NCBI GenBank assembly: GCA_046760105.1
Contig: JBHIDJ010000157.1
Span: 1-6,745, forward strand
Source: JBHIDJ01 sp046760105
GTDB taxonomy: Bacteria; Pseudomonadota; Gammaproteobacteria; Acidiferrobacterales; SPGG2
Reading direction: 5' to 3'
DNA length: 6,745 nt
Each line of letters begins with the position of its first letter. The stretch's first letter is position 1. The notes beneath the pieces are model-generated. The model saw only the letters and a list, made by a program, of their open reading frames with translations. It was not told where the DNA came from and searched no databases. This document shows positions 5,120-6,745 of the stretch, one piece after another. Both the position numbers and the translations under genes were made by a program.

Positions 5120-6226
5120 CTAACCGACGATCATTTCGGTCCATTTCTGGTTCAACCAATCGCTGCGTGCATCGTGCATGTCGTAGCGTGGAATAATCGG
5201 CTCGATGTCGCTTGCGACCGCCCCAAACTCCTCATCCGTTAAATCCAAAGACTGACGCTTTACGGTCGGCGCCGTCCCGACCTTGCGTGAAAGCTTGGCC
5301 TGGATCTCGGGCTGGCACATATAATTGATAAAAACATGTGCCTCATCCAGTTTTTTCGACGCCTTGGTTACGGACCAGGAGCCCGAATCAAGCACACCGC
5401 CTTCCTTGGGGAACGTAGACCGTACGGGCTGACCGTCCGCGGCTGCAATCCCGGTTACGTCGTGGTAATACTGTCCCATCGGGATCTCACCGGCCTGCAA
5501 GGCCTGCTGGAATTGGCCCTCGTCTCGGTACCAGATATTAACGTTCGGCTTGACCTCGGCAAGCTTGTTCATCACCTTCAAAATACCTTCTTCGGTGTCG
5601 AGTACTTTGTCGCCGCCGAAAAAGGTTTTGGCCGTGATTTCAAGCAAGAATGAGTTGCTAACCAGAGCAAGAAGTCCTAGGCGATTCTTGTTGCGCGAAT
5701 CCCAGAGTTCGGCCCACGATGTCGGTGCCTTCGGGTAGACCTTGGTGTTGGTGACCAGGGTGATGTACCAAGACACCGCGCCGATGCCGTTCACCCGCCC
5801 GTCTGGATAGCGGTGGACGAAGTGCGGGAGGACGAATTTGGCGTTAGACAACTTGCTTTCGTCCAGCCCTGCCCACAGTTTGGATTTTTGTCCCTTCAGC
5901 CGAGGCACCTGAGCCATCATCGAGACGTCGGCCGGGGCAACGCCGGCTCTCGCCGCGGTCTGGAGCTGGACCAGCCAGGCTTCCCCGGTCGGCTCTGCCA
6001 CGGACTCGATCGCGATGCCCGTTTCCTTGGTGAAATCCGGGTAAATGTGCTTGTCAAAAGAGTCCTTGAAGTATCCGCCGTACGTACCTATCTTGAGCGA
6101 CTTCGCCGCCCGCACGTGTATCGCCGGAAAGCCGAGCGCCGCCGTTCCCACGAGTGCGGTGGTCCCTTTAAGAAATCTACGTCTACTGGATGAATGGTCT
6201 TGCGACTTCTTGGGTTCTTTTAGCAT
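5120..6226 (-). CDS. Tat-exported periplasmic solute-binding protein, PotD-like
   Basis: This 368-aa protein captures the substrate of the ABC importer in the periplasm. The N-terminus carries a twin-arginine signal: SRRRFLKG (14-21) with three arginines, a mild hydrophobic stretch (22-36) and a probable cleavage site after V-R-A at 40. The mature part begins KSLKIGTYGGYFKDSF, the first strand of the PotD/iron-type binding-protein fold. Later landmarks are the TSWAELWD block (169-176), the FQQALQAGEIPMGQYYHDV stretch (239-257) lining the ligand cleft, and the SGSWSVTKASKKLDEAHVFINY segment (281-302). An excellent ribosome binding site, AGGAGG, lies 6 nt before the ATG. It is the first and probably most expressed gene of the operon. 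The ligand may be a polyamine or another small nitrogen compound; sequence alone does not tell. Tat export suggests folding before export. Confidence 0.9.
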   Translation of the reverse strand: MLKEPKKSQDHSSSRRRFLKGTTALVGTAALGFPAIHVRAAKSLKIGTYGGYFKDSFDKHIYPDFTKETGIAIESVAEPTGEAWLVQLQTAARAGVAPADVSMMAQVPRLKGQKSKLWAGLDESKLSNAKFVLPHFVHRYPDGRVNGIGAVSWYITLVTNTKVYPKAPTSWAELWDSRNKNRLGLLALVSNSFLLEITAKTFFGGDKVLDTEEGILKVMNKLAEVKPNVNIWYRDEGQFQQALQAGEIPMGQYYHDVTGIAAADGQPVRSTFPKEGGVLDSGSWSVTKASKKLDEAHVFINYMCQPEIQAKLSRKVGTAPTVKRQSLDLTDEEFGAVASDIEPIIPRYDMHDARSDWLNQKWTEMIVG

Positions 6227-6232
6227 GGCTCC

Positions 6233-6238
6233 CCTCCT
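6233..6238 (-). promoter_or_regulatory. Strong ribosome binding site of binding-protein gene
   Basis: On the minus strand AGGAGG, extended by further purines on both sides, lies 6 nt before the ATG at 6226. It is the strongest Shine-Dalgarno of the operon and fixes the start of the binding protein. Confidence 0.8.
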
Positions 6239-6239
6239 C

Positions 6240-6260
6240 CGCTGACAGATATGGTCAGCG
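6240..6260. promoter_or_regulatory. Inverted repeat abutting the ribosome binding site
   Basis: CGCTGAC (6240-6246) and GTCAGCG (6254-6260) are perfect 7-bp arms around a 7-nt centre (AGATATG). In the minus-strand mRNA this would be a hairpin ending directly at the Shine-Dalgarno region; as DNA it could be an operator. On the plus strand it is followed by ATTTTTG, so it might also stop rightward transcription. No plus-strand gene needs that. Confidence 0.45.
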
Positions 6261-6321
6261 ATTTTTGATATGACCTGTTAATCGTCCCTCTGCCTAGAAG
6301 GGTATCCATGTTACACCTCTC

Positions 6322-6361
6322 GGCACATTTTCGGCACAGTGCGAGGCACATTTGTGGCACA
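6322..6361. repeat. Four helically spaced GGCACA hexamers
   Basis: GGCACA occurs at 6322-6327, 6333-6338, 6345-6350 and 6356-6361, with starts 11, 12 and 11 bp apart, close to one helical turn each. On the minus strand this is TGTGCC four times, about 95-135 bp upstream of the binding-protein start codon. Two near-palindromes lie inside (GTGC-GAG-GCAC at 6339-6349 and CACA-TT-TGTG at 6347-6356). The array is suited to cooperative binding of a regulator on one face of DNA. No convincing -35/-10 pair was found nearby, so the operon promoter is not assigned. Confidence 0.5.
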
Positions 6362-6448
6362 CACACAAGTAAAACGCTGAGTTTTTGAGAATGTAGTTGC
6401 CTTAAGATCTGGCGACCACGGTCGATCCTTCGCTTATCTTATAGCTTC

Positions 6449-6465
6449 CGGCCCTGCGCAGGCCG
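6449..6465. other. Weak hairpin downstream of the rhodanese-like gene
   Basis: CGGCC (6449-6453) and GGCCG (6461-6465) flank a GC-rich 7-nt loop. On the minus strand it starts 17 nt past the stop at 6482 but has no U-tract, so it is at best a weak terminator or an mRNA end structure for the rhodanese-like gene. The rest of 6227-6481 holds no gene that I can see. Confidence 0.25.
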
Positions 6466-6481
6466 TTACGTTTTGTCTTCC

Positions 6482-6745
6482 TCATCCACCCTTTTCAACC
6501 GGATAGCCCGCCGCCTTCCACTCCTGAAACCCGTCCGCGAAGTAATAGACCTTTTGGAATCCCCAGGTTATTGCCTGCGCGCTGGCGTTGGCTGCATCGC
6601 GTTCGTCCCCGCCACTGCTGCTGCTGTAAATGACAATCTCCTGGCGCTTGTCCACGATCTCCAGAAGCCGCACTTCATTGAACTCGAATACCGGGTAATA
6701 AGTCCCAAAACTCGCACGAAGGTAGTCGGCACCCGGAATGTGACC
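6482..6745 (-). CDS. Rhodanese-like domain protein, 5' end outside window
   Basis: The reading frame is open to the right edge, so the N-terminus is missing; 87 residues are visible. They start with GHIPGA, the rhodanese motif preceding the central strand, and continue through the EIVIY strand (36-40), the active-site loop (41-50), a helix, KVYYFADGFQEWKAAGYPVE (near the end) and the stop. The domain ends where rhodanese domains normally end. Classic members carry sulfane sulfur on a cysteine directly after the IVxY strand; here that place is Ser41 within SSSSGGDER, and there is no cysteine in the visible part. It may therefore be a non-catalytic binding or regulatory domain. A GTG at 6673 is possible as a start but would cut off the GHIPGA motif, so a start beyond the window is more likely. 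It is co-directional with the transport operon but separated by 255 nt. Confidence 0.8.
   Translation of the reverse strand, partial: GHIPGADYLRASFGTYYPVFEFNEVRLLEIVDKRQEIVIYSSSSGGDERDAANASAQAITWGFQKVYYFADGFQEWKAAGYPVEKGG

Noticed and set aside
6321..6360. Sigma-54 promoter reading of GGCAC motifs on the plus strand
   Set aside because: GG and GC occur 12 bp apart, but the -12 element is poor (CGGC or TGGC instead of TTGC) and no plus-strand gene lies downstream in the window.
6322..6361. CRISPR-like array
   Set aside because: The repeats are 6 bp with 5-6 bp gaps, far too short for a CRISPR repeat-spacer pattern, and no cas gene is present.

Overview
The window looks like chromosomal DNA of a Gram-negative, probably proteobacterial, organism with base composition a little above 50% GC. 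This rests on a Tat-exported periplasmic binding protein, a binding-protein-dependent ABC importer of the Pot type, and Shine-Dalgarno-led genes. No feature fixes genus or species.

Left part (1-1384, mostly plus strand). A short heptamer tandem repeat lies at the left edge, followed by a possible 41-residue ORF on the minus strand. Next is an intergenic stretch with two mutually exclusive hairpins. Then comes a compact type II toxin-antitoxin operon of the HigB/HigA (Gp49-like toxin, XRE antitoxin) kind. Its promoter is flanked and overlapped by two near-identical 16-bp palindromes, and the -10 box is so close to the GTG start that the toxin mRNA is probably leaderless. Downstream, a 46-residue minus-strand ORF looks like the C-terminal remnant of a larger, unrecognised protein.

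Junction (1385-1429). The minus strand carries exactly nucleotides 32-76 of a tRNA-Arg(ACG), from the anticodon loop to the encoded CCA, with no 5' half. This is what the far attachment site of a tRNA-integrated element looks like. Its orientation predicts that the element lies to the right, that is, the transporter operon side, and that the intact tRNA gene lies beyond the window.

Right part (1495-6226, all minus strand, transcribed right to left). A five-gene operon encodes a Tat-dependent solute-binding protein, then, after a 111-nt gap holding a strong terminator-like hairpin, an ATPase, two permeases and a nitrilase-superfamily amidase. The ATPase/permease and permease/permease junctions overlap by 4 nt, and the amidase follows 15 nt after the last permease. 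The layout implies uptake of a polyamine-like or related small nitrogen compound followed by cytoplasmic C-N hydrolysis; the substrate cannot be read from sequence. The 255-nt region upstream of the operon has four helically spaced GGCACA hexamers and an inverted repeat abutting the ribosome binding site.

Right edge (6482-6745). The 3' part of a minus-strand gene encodes a rhodanese-like domain that has no cysteine in the visible part, so it appears catalytically atypical.
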